The position numbers and the translations under genes were made by a program. The notes beneath the pieces are model-generated. The model had not been told where the DNA came from. It did no database searches and saw only the letters and a list, made by a program, of their open reading frames with translations. A stretch of DNA of 7,447 bases from an uncultured Rikenellaceae bacterium (lineage in GTDB: Bacteria > Bacteroidota > Bacteroidia > Bacteroidales > Rikenellaceae). Positions 6,294 through 7,447 of this stretch are shown here, one piece after another (within the stretch, counting starts at the first letter, position 1; each line of letters starts with the position of its first letter). Where the stretch lies: the NCBI GenBank assembly GCA_947176715.1, contig CAMWRR010000089.1, positions 1 through 7,447 of the forward strand. Direction: 5' to 3'.

Positions 6294-7421
6294 CTAACTC
6301 AATATCGGCATCAACAACATCACCATCTCGGCCTCGAACTCATCCGTCTCGCCGGCAGGTATCACGAGCCCCGGACGCGTTGAGTCGGCAAGCTCGAAAG
6401 AGACCTCCTTGGCCGATATGTTGGACAACATCTCCACGAGGATAGTGTGCTTGAAACCTATGGTAAGAGGCTCGCCCTCGTAGTTGCACTCGATAGTGTC
6501 CTCCGCCGACACCGAGAAGTCGGTATCCTGCGCCGCCACCACCATCTTGCCCGGCTCTATCGTGAACTTGACCAGACTGTTGGCCGCCGACGAGCAGACC
6601 GAAACGCGACGGATGCTACCCAAAAACGCGACACGGTCCACTATCACCTTGTTGGTATTGTTGGCAGGTATCACGCTGTTGTAGTTGGGATAACGCCCCT
6701 CTATGGCACGGGTTATGAGCTTGTAGCCGCTGAGCGTGAAGACGATATAGCGCGAATCGAACTCTATCGACACGCTTTCGGTCTCCTTGGCGAGCAATGC
6801 GCGAAGCAGAAGCGCCGGCTTCTTGGGCAGAACGAACGATGCCGCCTCGGATGCGCCGGTCTCGCCGCGCATGGTTATCTTGGCCAGCTTGAAGGCGTCC
6901 GTGGCTACGAAGGTTATTGACTCGGGGTTTATGTCGAAATAGATACCGTTCATTACGGGATGAAGCTCGCCCTCGCCTGTGGCGAATATGGTCTTGGACA
7001 CGCCTGCGAGCAGATTGTCGGCGGGGACGGTTATCTTCTGGCTCTCCTCAGCAAGCGACGCCAGCTCGGGATAGCCCGCACCGCCCAGACCGGGAATGGA
7101 TATGCGACCCGTACGCCACGAGAGTATCACCTCGTAGGTGGATTTGTCGACAGCGATATTGACCGGCTGGTCCGAAAGCTCGCGCAGTGCGTCTATCAAC
7201 AGCTTGGATGTGATGGCCACTACCCCCTCCTCCTCTACGGTGTCTACGCGTATCTCCGAAATCATGGTGGTCTCCAGATCGGTAGCCGTCACAGAGAGCT
7301 TACCGTCGCTGAGGTTGAAGAGGAAATAGTCCAAAATAGGCATGGTAGCCTTGGGGGGTATCACCTTGCCCGTATTCTGAAGCAATGACAACAATGCCGA
7401 GCTTGAAATCGTAAAATTCAT
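6294..7421 (-). CDS. dnaN: DNA polymerase III beta subunit (sliding clamp)
   Basis: DnaN forms a dimeric ring that holds the replicase and repair enzymes on DNA. The 375 residues match the family's usual 365-375. The N-terminus (MNFTISSSALLSLLQNTGKV, then MPILDYFLF and VTATDLETTM) and the C-terminus (MVMLLMPILS) are characteristic; the MPIL segment corresponds to the C-terminal MPMRL-type strand beside the clamp-binding groove. Three repeated clamp domains of about 120 residues each fit the length, with HPVMNGIYF in the second and ANNTNKVIVDRVAFLGSIRRVSV at the start of the third. The ATG at 7421 is the only start that gives the full N-terminus. The exonuclease gene follows after 2 bases. No dnaA or recF gene is in view, so nothing here marks a replication origin. 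Confidence 0.97.
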   Translation of the reverse strand: MNFTISSSALLSLLQNTGKVIPPKATMPILDYFLFNLSDGKLSVTATDLETTMISEIRVDTVEEEGVVAITSKLLIDALRELSDQPVNIAVDKSTYEVILSWRTGRISIPGLGGAGYPELASLAEESQKITVPADNLLAGVSKTIFATGEGELHPVMNGIYFDINPESITFVATDAFKLAKITMRGETGASEAASFVLPKKPALLLRALLAKETESVSIEFDSRYIVFTLSGYKLITRAIEGRYPNYNSVIPANNTNKVIVDRVAFLGSIRRVSVCSSAANSLVKFTIEPGKMVVAAQDTDFSVSAEDTIECNYEGEPLTIGFKHTILVEMLSNISAKEVSFELADSTRPGLVIPAGETDEFEAEMVMLLMPILS

Positions 7422-7447
7422 ATATCTAAAATTTTTATCTTTACAGG
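7422..7447 (-). other. AT-rich 5' leader of dnaN (cut by window edge)
   Basis: Only 26 bases are visible. Five are G or C, against the G+C-rich genes around. On the - strand it contains TAAAGATAAAAATTTTAG before the ATG and no Shine-Dalgarno-like GGAG, as is common in Bacteroidetes leaders. A promoter may lie here or further upstream; no TAnnTTTG -7 element is visible. Confidence 0.4.

Overview
The window holds four protein-coding genes and one unusual intergenic repeat cluster. The purine gene purL (5' end cut off by the window) runs rightward. The LysM/periplasmic-binding gene, a dnaQ-like exonuclease gene and dnaN (beta sliding clamp) all run leftward. All four genes look intact inside the window. 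The protein families, the AT-rich dnaN leader without a clear Shine-Dalgarno sequence, the large single-chain PurL and the LysM plus type-1 binding-protein fusion all fit a G+C-rich member of the Bacteroidales. A Rikenellaceae/Alistipes-like genome is my best guess, but that is inference and not a sequence match. Isoleucine is written mostly as ATA in purL, which is unusual for G+C-rich DNA.

Layout: (1) 1-3140, purL, about 1045 codons visible. (2) 3141-3676, a 536-base gap between converging genes. It contains a terminator hairpin lengthened into a 40-bp near-perfect inverted repeat that takes in the last codons of purL, and a perfect 243-bp direct repeat (3145-3387 and 3422-3664). The 34-bp spacer between the copies carries a 25-bp copy of the 3' coding end of the next gene. 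(3) 3677-5407, an exported protein with two LysM domains and a type-1 periplasmic-binding fold. (4) 5521-6291, a DEDDh 3'-5' exonuclease with an extra C-terminal domain. (5) 6294-7421, dnaN, only 2 bases upstream of the exonuclease gene, so the two are probably co-transcribed.

Functionally, dnaN and the exonuclease form a replication/repair pair, purL is purine-synthesis housekeeping, and the LysM protein is an envelope protein. I see no defence system, CRISPR array, transposase, integrase or RNA gene. The part worth a second look is the intergenic cluster. The tail of purL occurs once in sense and twice in antisense, and the tail of the LysM gene occurs once in the gene and once as a fragment. 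This pattern suggests fold-back template switching at a terminator followed by tandem duplication.
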